A stretch of 64,000 bases of DNA from Perognathus longimembris pacificus (lineage: Eukaryota; Chordata; Mammalia; Rodentia; Heteromyidae): contig NC_063170.1 of the NCBI RefSeq assembly GCF_023159225.1, positions 60,371,708 to 60,435,707 on the forward strand, given 5' to 3'. Shown in pieces: positions 55,500 through 64,000 of the stretch; positions within the stretch are counted from its first letter, which is position 1, and each line of letters opens with the position of its first letter. Under the pieces are notes generated by a model, which was not told the origin of the DNA, made no database searches, and saw nothing but the letters and a program-made list of their open reading frames with translations. A program made the position numbers and the translations under genes.

Positions 55500-55715
55500 T
55501 AGTTTTTGTCAGTACTGGGACAGGTATTTAGGGCCTGATATTCTTGCTCGGCTCTTCTGCTTATGGATGGTGCTGTGTCACTTGATTTAGGCCTCTAGTC
55601 TAGCTCTTCTGCTGGTTGATTACAGGTAAGAGTCACTCAGCCTTCAACTGTGATCCTTAGATCTCAGCTTCCTGAATAACTAGGATTATAGGCATGGGCC
55701 CCAGGCTGGGCATCA
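55500..55715 (-). mobile_element. Dimeric ID-like/B1 SINE, antisense, more diverged
   Basis: 'gtcagtactgggacaggtat', 'tgctgtgtcacttgatttag', 'gattacaggtaagagtcact' and 'ataactaggattataggcat'. Older than its left neighbour by eye. Confidence 0.8.
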
Positions 55716-55861
55716 ACTTTAGAGTTAAGACATGTGAGTTTAGACAGACTGCACCATGCAAAGAGTTGGGAAACAATAAGTGCAAAGGCCCTGGAGTTGG
55801 AATCAGCAGTTATGGCAAGAGCGATAAGGAGGTAGGAGATAGAGAAGAATAGCAAATAGGC

Positions 55862-56115
55862 AGCCTGGGATTGTTTCTAAATGCAGGGACTATGGACTTG
55901 GGGCTGGAATCCCACTGGCCCTTCACTAACTGTACTAACTGTGTGCCTGGCGTGTCTGTTAATCTCCCGATACTCATTCTTCTTCCTCTCTAAAGTGGTG
56001 ATCATTTATACCCCCCCCCTCCCGCTGTATTTGTGTGATAAGCTGTCTTTTGTGAAGCACTGGGACCCGTATATGCCATGCAATGGGCAAGTGCCACTTG
56101 AGTCTTTGCTAAGTA
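55862..56115 (+). mobile_element. MIR SINE
   Basis: 'ggacttggggctggaatccc', 'actaactgtgtgcctggcgt' and 'tctttgctaagtacacatcg' follow MIR, with a C9 run at 56011-56019 inside. Confidence 0.7.
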
Positions 56116-56735
56116 CACATCGTTCCAGATCTTAGGCCAGGGAGAACGATGGGAGACCATGTCCTGCCTGGTGGTGATGCGACCGACTTGTGCTGACAGG
56201 AGGAAGCGTCCAATGTCAAGGCTATCACCGTGGGAGCAAAGGGGGACGGGAGGCCGACCCGGTTCAATACTCTCCTCTTAGTCAAGAAATTGATCCTCCC
56301 TTGCAGCTTTCAGTTCAATTATTCATCGAGCCTCGCATCTGTGACTGTGAGCTTGTTACAGGACATTGATACAGCACTACCACAGCCACATCCTGCCCGG
56401 CCTGTCCTCCACCTGAGTCCCTTTCCTGGCTCCACTCTGACACCGACCTCGCTGTTCATCTGAAAATGGACATCTTGGTTTTCCCAGGTGGTGTGAAGCT
56501 CACTTTCAAAAATGTGTTAAAATATAGGTGACCCGAAAGTTCTCATCGTAACCCTTTTAAAGCACACATGTAATTCAGTGGCCTTAAGCACACACACAGG
56601 GGTGTGGTAGACCACCTTGCTCTTAAAATTATTCTTTTGTTTCTTTACATCTCAGTGTAGTTGGCCATGCTTTATGTTTTCCCAGGGTTTCCTTCAGCGT
56701 GTCCGGAGCTTTGGCCTCAGCTACTACCGTAAATA
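56116..56735. other. Unique non-coding sequence
   Basis: Nothing assignable is seen. Confidence 0.4.
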
Positions 56736-57215
56736 GCACTTGGAATAGTTTCCCCATTAGCACACACGTGCTGTGCCGTCCTCATTTTCTTTCTTTTTTG
56801 CTAGTTCAGGGAAACTGAGTCCTTAAAATAGCTTCTCTTCACTGCAAAGTAATAAAGCAGGAGCCAGAGCTGTAGGGAGCAGCAGCTCATCTTCCCAGCC
56901 TTTCCCCGTGGTTCATAAAGCAGGACTGTCCCTTCCCCTCGCCTGGGCAGGAAGGCGTCCATAAATCGGGCTGCTTCATAGACACCCCAGGGGTCCGCCC
57001 TCATCCAAATGCAGCTTGAGCTTAATGAATTCCGGAGCCCGGCTACCTTTTAAGTACGGCCCCGCCCGCGAGAATCGCAATCTGCTTGCGCTCTTATTTG
57101 TTTGCCTTCCCTCATAATTGGAGGGGTGCTCAGATGTGGCCGGGTAAATAATGGCAATGCGATTTTTAATCAGGCACCTGTCTGTGGTGACACAACGCGC
57201 GTGTGATGGTGCACA
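56736..57215. other. Candidate conserved non-coding stretch with CpGs
   Basis: Repeat-free. It holds a forkhead-type 'cttatttgtttgcc', 'atttttaatcagg' beside E-box 'cacctg', and dense CpGs near 57055-57080 and 57195-57202. This is the best enhancer-like candidate in the window by texture. Conservation is not shown. Confidence 0.4.
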
Positions 57216-58289
57216 GGGGCTGTCTGCAGATGGGGTGTTGCTGGCAGCCTCCCTTGGGTGGCTGAGAGGCTCTGAGAGCCAGGATCCCGAGGAGAAGAGG
57301 TCCCCACGTGCCAGCATCAGGAACCACGAGCCGGGGCTCCCCAAGCTCCCCGCGCGAGTGGCTGGACAGCACCGAGCGCATCTCCACGCTGCATTGCCCA
57401 GTGCTGAGAGTGGGGTTTACTTGCAGAGCACGGAAGTCCTGCAGGAACACGCTGCCTTGTGTTCCGTGTGACGCTTAACAGTGTCAATTGTCTGCGTTAA
57501 GTCTTACCATTTCTAGTACCTGATGGTGCTACTCAGTTCCTATTCCCCATAGTGGCTTCGGGAAGACAGAAATGACAGAGTGCCATCAGCTTGATAGGTT
57601 AAGATATGTTTCTCCCCCCCCCCCGCCCCCACCCCTTTAACCATGGCTTTTCTGTATGACACTAAAGCTTGGCTCTCGTGTTAAAGGATGAAGTAGCCCG
57701 GACATCCACAGACACAGCCAGCCAGCTTTGAGTTTTCATAAATGCTGTGTTGGGCCGGGCTTTTCTGTGATACTTTCCAAGGGGAAATAGAACCCAAAGC
57801 ATTAACAGGCAAAGAAAAACAAATCCTGAAAGCAACAGTCTCAAGTAGACTTGAAGAAGGCAGTGAACAGGATGCCGCTGGTGAGGTCGTTCCACGTTCT
57901 CTACGATGGGTGTGTGGAGCCGGCATCACAGGAATTCAAGTTTCCCCAAAGAGAGGAAGAGCCAGGGCTGTGTGTGCAGGTGCCACCTGCCCCCTTGGTG
58001 GTGAATACGGACCATGAATATCCCCAGTGGTCATTTACTGGGACCCCTGTGTGCTCTGCAGCTGGTGGGGTTCAGACTGCCTGCTAGTGGTGTTGCAGCC
58101 CTGCGGCCGGGGATGTCCTGTCACTATTGAGGGGAGGGTGTGTGTGTCATAGGGTCAATGTCAGTGATACTGGAAAGGCTGACCACCTGGTCCAGGTCTT
58201 AAGAAGAGACCCATGTCTCCCTGTTGTCACCAAGAGAATTGTCTGGAAACCGGGGTTAAAGCTGCTCCATCAGTGGCTTTCTCCCTGAG
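57216..58289. other. Unique, GC-richer sequence
   Basis: Frames 57151-57471 (106 codons) and 57742-58087 have no recognisable family. A C/G run lies at 57614-57635. No gene is supported. Confidence 0.5.
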
Positions 58290-58492
58290 GTCTGAAATTG
58301 CAATGAGGGCTTTGCACTTGCCAGGCAAGCACTCTGCTAGGCCAGTCACACCTCCAGTCCAGCTTTTTGCCAGTTAATTGTATTTGAAGTCTCTTAGATT
58401 TTGCTGCCTGGGCTGGCCTCGAACCATGATCCTTCCGCACTTATCCTCCTGAGTAGTTTAGATTTGCAGGCTCCGCCCACTGGTGCTTGACT
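58290..58492 (-). mobile_element. ID-like/B1 SINE, antisense, decayed
   Basis: 'ttgccaggcaagcactctgc', linker 'gccagttaattgtatttgaa' and 'gggctggcctcgaaccatga', 'cctcctgagtagtttagatt'. Confidence 0.75.
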
Positions 58493-58544
58493 CACAACCG
58501 TCTCTTGTCCTGTATGGCTGGCTCCCTTCAGTGTCCTGCTTCCT

Positions 58545-58616
58545 TTCAGCATGGCTGTCCATCCATCTGTCCATCCCCTCATTCCCTGTCCCTCTGTCCA
58601 TCCATCCTTCCTGGGG
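58545..58616. repeat. (TCCA)n-like low complexity
   Basis: Irregular 'tccatcca/tccctgtc' units give short His/Pro/Ser frames on both strands. Confidence 0.8.
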
Positions 58617-58890
58617 GCTGCATGAGCTTTGTAATGATCTCATTTCTGTCTGGGAGGGCGGAGGAGATGTAGTTGGAAACTGCACAGGCTGACATTATTC
58701 CAGGCGCGTCTCAAGCTGCGAGCTGCAGCGGGGCTCCGTAATACCTCCTCTCTCTGGAACCACCGAGCCAAATTCCTGCAGGCTCCAGTCCTTTTAAGTT
58801 GGATAAACAGGCTCTCGTGGTGTCCGTGGGAATAGTTTTGATGGTCTCGCAGGGTGAGCGCCCCATCCTTTTCTTTCCTTTGAAGGCATT
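58617..58890. other. Candidate conserved non-coding stretch
   Basis: Repeat-free with scattered CpGs ('caggcgcgtctcaagctgcg', 'gggctccgtaatacctcctc'). Possibly regulatory, from composition only. Confidence 0.3.
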
Positions 58891-59085
58891 GCTGTGGCTG
58901 AGTCCTTGTTAGAAAAAAGTCCCGGCGCTTCCTCAAATGCTGGCTCGGAAAGTAGGGCATGTGTTGTGGGGGCGTACGAGAAGAAAGGTCCTCCTACCAG
59001 CCTTCCAAATCTGTCCCTCTCCTGCTCCCCCCTCCAAGCCCCCCCACCAAGGACACGTGCCTCAAGAAGTCTCCACAAAAATCCA

Positions 59086-59088
<3 letters not shown>
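58891..59088. other. Unique non-coding sequence
   Basis: Nothing assignable is seen. Confidence 0.35.
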
Positions 59089-59134
<46 letters not shown>

Positions 59135-59150
59135 GTGTGTGTGTGTGTGT
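59089..59150. repeat. (GT)n microsatellite, about 62 bp
   Basis: One TT interruption near 59133. It gives artificial poly-(Val-Cys) and poly-(Thr-His) frames (59 kb, both strands). No SINE abuts it. Confidence 0.97.
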
Positions 59151-59564
59151 TTTTTTTATTTCTAGAATAGGGTTTTTTTTTGTCTTGTTTAAAGAAATTG
59201 AGCTAACTAGAGAAATTCGCAGACGGGAGAGTTTGCCTCTTTGGGCTGTGAGTGGTGAGGGAGGCAGGCTTTTAAAATATTGAAAAAAGAATTCAAAGGA
59301 GAGGCTGAGCAGCAAGCTCAGACAGGTGCTGACTTCCGCTGGCCTGTGGATGTAAAAGTCAATGGTGGGGGGCAGAGAGGGCGTCTGTGATCAGCTGAGG
59401 AATGAGAATAGATCTTGCAAAAGAACTTTGGAGAAGGAGTTAAATGGAGGAAATGAACTTTATACAGAAAAGGGAGGAAACACCTGTTCCAGATCCTCAT
59501 CATGGCTAGGTAGAGCAAAGGTCTAGGACAAGGAAGTGATGTCATACCAGCTAGATGTGGCTCA
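59151..59564. other. Unique non-coding sequence
   Basis: T runs at 59151-59157 and 59173-59180. Nothing else is seen. Confidence 0.35.
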
Positions 59565-59748
59565 CTGGCCAGAGGTGGCCCCCCTGCCTGTGGTTGCAAA
59601 TAAAGTTTTATTGGCACACAACCTTGTTCATCATTTGCAGATGATGATTGCTTTCGCCTAACCACAGTGGGGCCAGTTGGACAAGTGGCACCAAATGGCC
59701 CCACAGAGCTTTGTTTACCACCTGCTCTCTCTCTTACCACTCGCTGGC
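59565..59748. mobile_element. hAT-type MER element, copy 3
   Basis: 'gcaaataaagttttattggc', 'acacaaccttgttcatcatt' and 'agagctttgtttaccacctg' match copies 1 and 2. Its left end is less clear. Confidence 0.65.
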
Positions 59749-60324
59749 ATTGAAGACGATGCATTTGATTAGTAGGATGTGAATGAAAGAAGAGAAACTG
59801 GGGGGAGAAGACTCAGAAGAAGAGAGAGAGGAGAAAGTGGCAGGAATGAGAGCTTCCTGGGCTCGTGTGTGCAAACACAAGTCCACTTTTCAGTTCATCT
59901 CACTGCCCCGCTCCACCTAATGTAGCCTGACTGTTGCTCAGAGTGCTTGACAGCTCTGGCTAGGGAACTGCGAGTCCCAGCATAACCACTGTCAGCTGAA
60001 AGAGCCCGAGGATAACAGCCTTGCCCTGGAGGGTCCAGTGTGATATAAAATTCAAAAGCCAAACCTGGAAATTCCATAGAGCCCTGGGATGCAGGAATGA
60101 TGGCGTGAATGTGGCCTGAAGGCCTTTGACGCATTAGCATACTGCACTAGAGGGTCTTCACCAGATATAACAACCAGTGCAAACTTGGTATGGCCCCTAC
60201 TTGTGTAGGATTCTCTGGTATTACATGGGAGGTAGAAAATTAAACATGTGCACTGCAGGACTTCTCACAGCCTTTAATAGGAGTCATAAAGCTCTGGGAG
60301 CAGAATTCAAAAAACAACTGTGTT
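59749..60324. other. Unique non-coding sequence
   Basis: Nothing assignable is seen. Confidence 0.4.
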
Positions 60325-60552
60325 ACATTTCTCCTCTCCTTCCTCTCCTCTCCTCTCCTTTCATTCCCCTTCCCCTTCCCTTTCCCTTCCCCTTCCCTCC
60401 CCTCTCTTCCCCTCACCTCCCTGCCCCTTCCTTCCCTTCCCCTCCCCTTCCATTTCCATTTCCGTTCTCCACTCCCCTTTTTGGTCTCCCCTCCCTTGTC
60501 TTACCCTCTCTATTTCTTTCCTTCCCTCCTCTACCCTCCCGTTTCCTCTCTT
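60325..60552. repeat. Pyrimidine tract, about 225 bp
   Basis: CCTCT and CCCTT units, nearly all C/T on the plus strand. The Pro/Ser/Phe frames here are artefacts. Confidence 0.95.
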
Positions 60553-61000
60553 TAATAAACCATGTGGTCTGTGAAACCCATTTTGGGGTCCAGTAGCTTG
60601 GCTATTATTTTGTGATCAATATGCACATTTATTTGGAGTTAGGCCTACTCTTCTAATGGCCATAGCCTCATCATTCATTGTAATGTTAGGAACCATCTTC
60701 TTGGGAACCTTATAAAATCACATTAAGACCCGAGAGTCTGCTGTTGATAATAGATTGATCGTAGAAATTTGCTTATAGGCTTGTTCAGGGGCCTCAAGAT
60801 ATGGTAATTGTTTCTTCTTATCAGATTCAAGTCTCACATTCTCTACTCCTCTGGGCTCTGAATGTTCTGCTTCCAGAGGGGCGAAGGCAGGGGTGGGTGG
60901 AGAGGAGAACAAGAAGGCATTGTGGTTGGACCTGTGAAAGCCAATGGCTAGGAAACCTGAACTGGCACGTGGTCTCCACAGTCACGGGGGGCTGAGTTTT
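60553..61000. other. Unique non-coding sequence
   Basis: Nothing assignable is seen. Confidence 0.4.
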
Positions 61001-61480
61001 GGTTTAAAATAAAAAGGACTCCTGTGTTTCAGCAGTGCAGACCAGACCTAATTGCCCCAACTGCGGGCTTCCAAATGAGTGTTTGGAAACTGGCCACAGG
61101 CACAGGTCCACATCGGCCATGGTAGACTCCTCGCGGCCCCCTCCGCCTCGCTCCCCGGCTCCGCCACCACTGCAGTGTGGGCTCTGTGTCTCCCGTGACA
61201 GGCTTTGCGAAAACGAGAACACGGCCTGCCCCTATGGCCAGGGGGGTCCCCCAACGCCCCCAGATAGACCCGGTGTATCCTCCCAGAGAGTCGTTTCGAA
61301 AATTGCTTCTTACCAAAGCATCATTCCCTACACATCTGTACAGAAAACATCTGCATGTGCCACAGAGCCAGCTGGAGGACCCATTGTCCCCGCGTAGGCC
61401 GCATTAAATCAAGTGCTGATAGGTGATCAGCAGGATGACGGATGCTTTGGGTTTTTTTAATTAAGTAGCGTACTGTGAGT
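61001..61480. other. CpG-containing stretch with a Cys/Pro-rich open frame
   Basis: The frame 61035-61397 (120 codons) follows an acceptor-like 'cctgtgtttcag' and has CPNC and CGLC motifs and a Pro-rich run. Shadow frames of similar length exist on the other strand, and I see no good donor. I do not call a gene; it may be a conserved non-coding element. Confidence 0.25.
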
Positions 61481-61960
61481 ACCAAGCCGCTCTGGATGGG
61501 TCACTCCTCGCTCTGTCTCCGGGAGAGCTGCTTTGTCTCCTTAAAAGCAGACGCTTCCCTACCATGAAGTTACTCTTTGATGAAAGACTTGGTGGGAAAC
61601 TGATAGGGGTTCAGCTGAGGTCCCCACCAGGTGCCCCCCCCCCCAGCCTTGAGGAGGGGCGGGCAGGCTGCACCCTCCTCCCCCACTGAGGCCATGGGGG
61701 CCTGGAGGTGCTTGTACTCCCTCACCCCAGAGTCCGCACCTCAGATCCAGGGGACTCCAACTCTGCTTCTCAGAATGGCCTTGTTCAACTCTGCCCAATA
61801 TCTTTCTACTCCCTTTTGTCTGAAAGACTCTCTCGGTATTATTATTACTTTTTTTCTTTTTAAAGAAAGAAATAGCCTGGCTTCTTATAGCATTCTGCAA
61901 ACAGAGTTCCTGTTTAGGAGGCAGACACACACCAATGGTCTCCGTGCATATCCCCGTCAG
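61481..61960. other. Unique non-coding sequence
   Basis: A C run lies at 61635-61645. The 185-codon minus-strand frame here has no family match. Confidence 0.45.
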
Positions 61961-62270
61961 AGGCGGCAGCGAAGCAATCCAAGCTGAATCTGCAATGAAT
62001 TGCCTGCAAATGGCCGTGCTTTGCGATGTACCACTGTAATCCAGGGCATTGCGAGGCAGCTTAATGTGCTGGATGACACGTGTGACCATTTTGTGACTCT
62101 CCCTCATTGAATGCATTGGGCACAGCCCAGATCATAAATCTACCCGCAGACAAAACATAAAATTTACATGCAAGATCAAATCTTTCCCTGTCCTGATTTT
62201 TACACAAGGGTCACCAGTGGGTAGTAAATTAAGATTCAGAATAAAAAAGTTACCTTCAGGTGCTAAATCA
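61961..62270. other. Candidate conserved non-coding stretch
   Basis: A repeat-free 300 bp with balanced composition and many short palindromic words ('gcaatgaattgcctgcaaat', 'cttaatgtgctggatgacac'). Texture as in deeply conserved non-coding elements; no alignment is available to test it. Confidence 0.35.
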
Positions 62271-62560
62271 CTAGACCATGGCAGATCATAGAATTTTCTT
62301 TTGTTAATAACACCACCATTTGTTATCAGTGCCAGGGCTTATTTAAAAAAAAATAATAACTCGGGTCAATGTTTGTTGAAAGGAAAGGTGCTCTTTGTCC
62401 CTCAGAGATTTGGGGGATTTCTTTTGTGAAATGTAGTCACGTTGTGTACGCAAACAGCAGTCTATCTGGTGATGAGATTTGGGTATGAAAGCTAAACACA
62501 GGAAAGCAGACATGCTTGGATGGCTTGTGGTACTAATAAATCTCTGGTTGCTGAGAAATT
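62271..62560. other. Unique non-coding sequence
   Basis: Nothing assignable is seen. Confidence 0.35.
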
Positions 62561-62665
62561 ACACATATATTTTAATTTCATTAGCTTTCAAGAAATGTTT
62601 ATTGAGCACCTGCTGCCGAATGCTGTTCTGGGCAGTGAGTGTGCAAACACGAACACAATTCCAAT
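62561..62665 (+). mobile_element. L2 3' end fragment
   Basis: 'caagaaatgtttattgagca' then 'cctgctgccgaatgctgttc' and 'gcagtgagtgtgcaaacacg' fit L2. Confidence 0.65.
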
Positions 62666-63064
62666 GAGAAATGAAATCATACCGGGAGAGGATCGATGGC
62701 AGAGAGGGCGATCTCCTGCTGGGAAACAGGTGAGTGCAGACTCACAGAGGCGTGGAAGGAATGGTTCAAGGGTTGGCTTGAGGGAATCATGTCCTGAGCA
62801 TCCCTGAGACACAAGCCGTGTGTGACAAGGAGACACCAAAAGCCCATTGCGTCCCAGGTTTTCACAATGGCCTCTTTCTGCTCTGAGTGGAAACAACAAT
62901 GGCCACAGGCCTGTCACACAAGCCCAGGAATGTGTGGGACTTAAGAGAAGATGGAGCGGTACCCCAAAATGACTCAGGTGGCAGGGGAGGGTTCCTACGA
63001 TGTTAAAGAAGTCACCAGGTCACATGCAGAATCATGGAGCTGGCTCATGTACCACTGCCTCATG
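62666..63064. other. Unique non-coding sequence with a strong donor-like site
   Basis: 'aacaggtgagtgcag' near 62725-62739 is a perfect splice-donor match on the plus strand. No plausible exon or acceptor precedes it. Nothing else is assignable. Confidence 0.35.
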
Positions 63065-63135
63065 CTGGAATGTCATTCAGTTAGGAAGTGTTTATTGAGG
63101 TACTATTGTGTAGTTAGTGTTGGATCACAGGATAT
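63065..63135 (+). mobile_element. L2-like 3' fragment
   Basis: 'cattcagttaggaagtgttt' and 'attgaggtactattgtgtag' resemble L2. It is short. Confidence 0.5.
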
Positions 63136-64000
63136 CTCTTCTGTTGGGTTCTATAGCGACGATGCCTTGTCAAGGCATAGCACTGAAATATTGCAGCGTT
63201 CCTCAGTTTCTCCATGCTAGTCTTGTAGCTCACACGGGAAGCGTGCATACTGGCTAGGGACAGGCTGAAGAAGCAGCCTGTGAGGGGCTCTTCTGTTCTT
63301 TCACAAAGCAGCTCCCAGAGCCTGGGATGGAAAGTAAGTGGGAAGCTGAGACTTCCCTTTGTCCCACATTCACTTGCTGGGGATCCACTTCAGGAAATGC
63401 GTATTCCCAGAATGCATTGCACAGGGGAGGGGAGGGGAGGGGGGTCACAAGAGAACTCAGAGGTTTGTATCTCTTTGCCTTGTGCTTGTCATTCTGAAAT
63501 TCACTCTTCATAGATGGCAAGTTCCTGGGTGGTCATGGGTAGACTGAGCAACCATCTTCTCAGAGAGCGCCAGGGGAAGGAGGGGGGTAGCTGAGGTAAG
63601 GAAGGAAGGTCCCGCATGCCCGGTGCCATCATTGAGGATACAGCAGGCCTCTAGTGTCTGATAAGGACTCCCAGGATTATAATAATAATAAAAACAATCA
63701 TAACAGGAGTTGCTAATAATGACTGAGAGCTTATTACGCTCCACACGTAATAAGCGCTGAGTTGTTTATCATCACCTCATTTGGTTTTGTTTCTTGCTTA
63801 TGTTTTAGTTCTTGAAGTATACGGATGAGAGGGTCACAATCCAGAAAAGCATACATGGATAATCTTTTTCTCCCAACAGCAGCATTATTCTTTTAGTATT
63901 TCCTTTACATGTATAATGTGTATATTACACACACATCAGTGAAGTTACTCACTTATTCTTTCCTAACATTTTATTTTTAAAAATGCAAATGGATGCATTC
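63136..64000. other. Unique non-coding sequence
   Basis: A short GGGGAGG repeat lies at 63424-63442 and (AAT)n at 63678-63691. No gene is recognised up to the window edge. Confidence 0.45.

Larger units (their letters stand above)
54940..55860 (+). mobile_element. L2 LINE, split by two SINEs
   Basis: Left piece 54940-55255: 'acgaacacctgttgtgtacc', 'aaatgatacataacttt', 'aacaatttcagatcttgaca'. Right piece 55716-55860: 'catgcaaagagttgggaaac', 'gtgcaaaggccctggagttg'. Order and spacing match L2. The two SINEs between account for the gap. Confidence 0.7.

Noticed and set aside
61035..61397. 120-codon Cys/Pro-rich frame behind an acceptor-like site
   Set aside because: No convincing donor, comparable frames on the other strand, and no recognisable domain. 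Kept only as a candidate non-coding element.
61559..62116. 185-codon minus-strand frame
   Set aside because: It covers low-complexity C/G runs and a candidate non-coding element, with no recognisable motif.
62666..62740. Perfect splice-donor word after an L2 fragment
   Set aside because: No matching acceptor or conserved frame upstream. One donor-like word in 64 kb is expected by chance.

Overview
This is 64 kb of nuclear DNA from a mammal, almost certainly a rodent. It is packed with B1/7SL-type and ID (tRNA-type) SINEs, dimeric B1+ID-like SINEs, rodent-style MaLR LTRs, L1 3' ends, solo ERV LTRs, and old mammal-wide fossils (MIR, L2, MLT1, MER5-type hAT, Tigger). The youngest SINE here joins an ID head to a second tRNA-like arm ending in a GGCCA-A(n) tail. 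I associate that structure with geomyoid rodents (kangaroo rats, pocket mice, pocket gophers). This lineage call is an inference from memory of repeat families.

I find no protein-coding gene, no exon I would defend and no stand-alone RNA gene. The longest ORFs (about 100-205 codons) lie in LTRs, simple repeats or unique DNA, and none resembles a known protein. The window is best read as a gene desert or the inside of a very large intron.

Layout. 0-8 kb: unique DNA with a MIR, L2 pieces, one MLT1 LTR, an L1 remnant and several SINEs. 8.5-9.8 kb: two copies of one LTR facing each other as an inverted repeat. 10-21 kb: mostly unique sequence with SINEs, a MaLR LTR, and at 16.4-16.9 kb an ID-L1 chimeric insertion. 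22-29.6 kb: a cluster of solo LTRs from at least three ERV families, two of them with matching 4-bp target duplications, plus old L1 pieces. 30-44 kb: unique DNA with a MaLR, an L1 3' UTR, MER5-type elements and a 724-bp L1 insertion. 44-48.6 kb: nested insertions (SINE in L1; L1 end in B1; SINE in SINE tail). 50-56 kb: purine-rich tract, Tigger remnants, and five antisense dimeric SINEs within 2 kb, two of them splitting an old L2. 56-64 kb: relatively unique sequence with several CpG-containing stretches that look like candidate conserved non-coding elements.

The strongest observations are (1) the ID-L1 chimera with one 16-bp target duplication round the whole composite, (2) the solo-LTR cluster, (3) modular exchange of SINE arms, and (4) the repeated placement of microsatellites at SINE 3' ends. 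Coordinates of old repeats are approximate, since they were read by eye.
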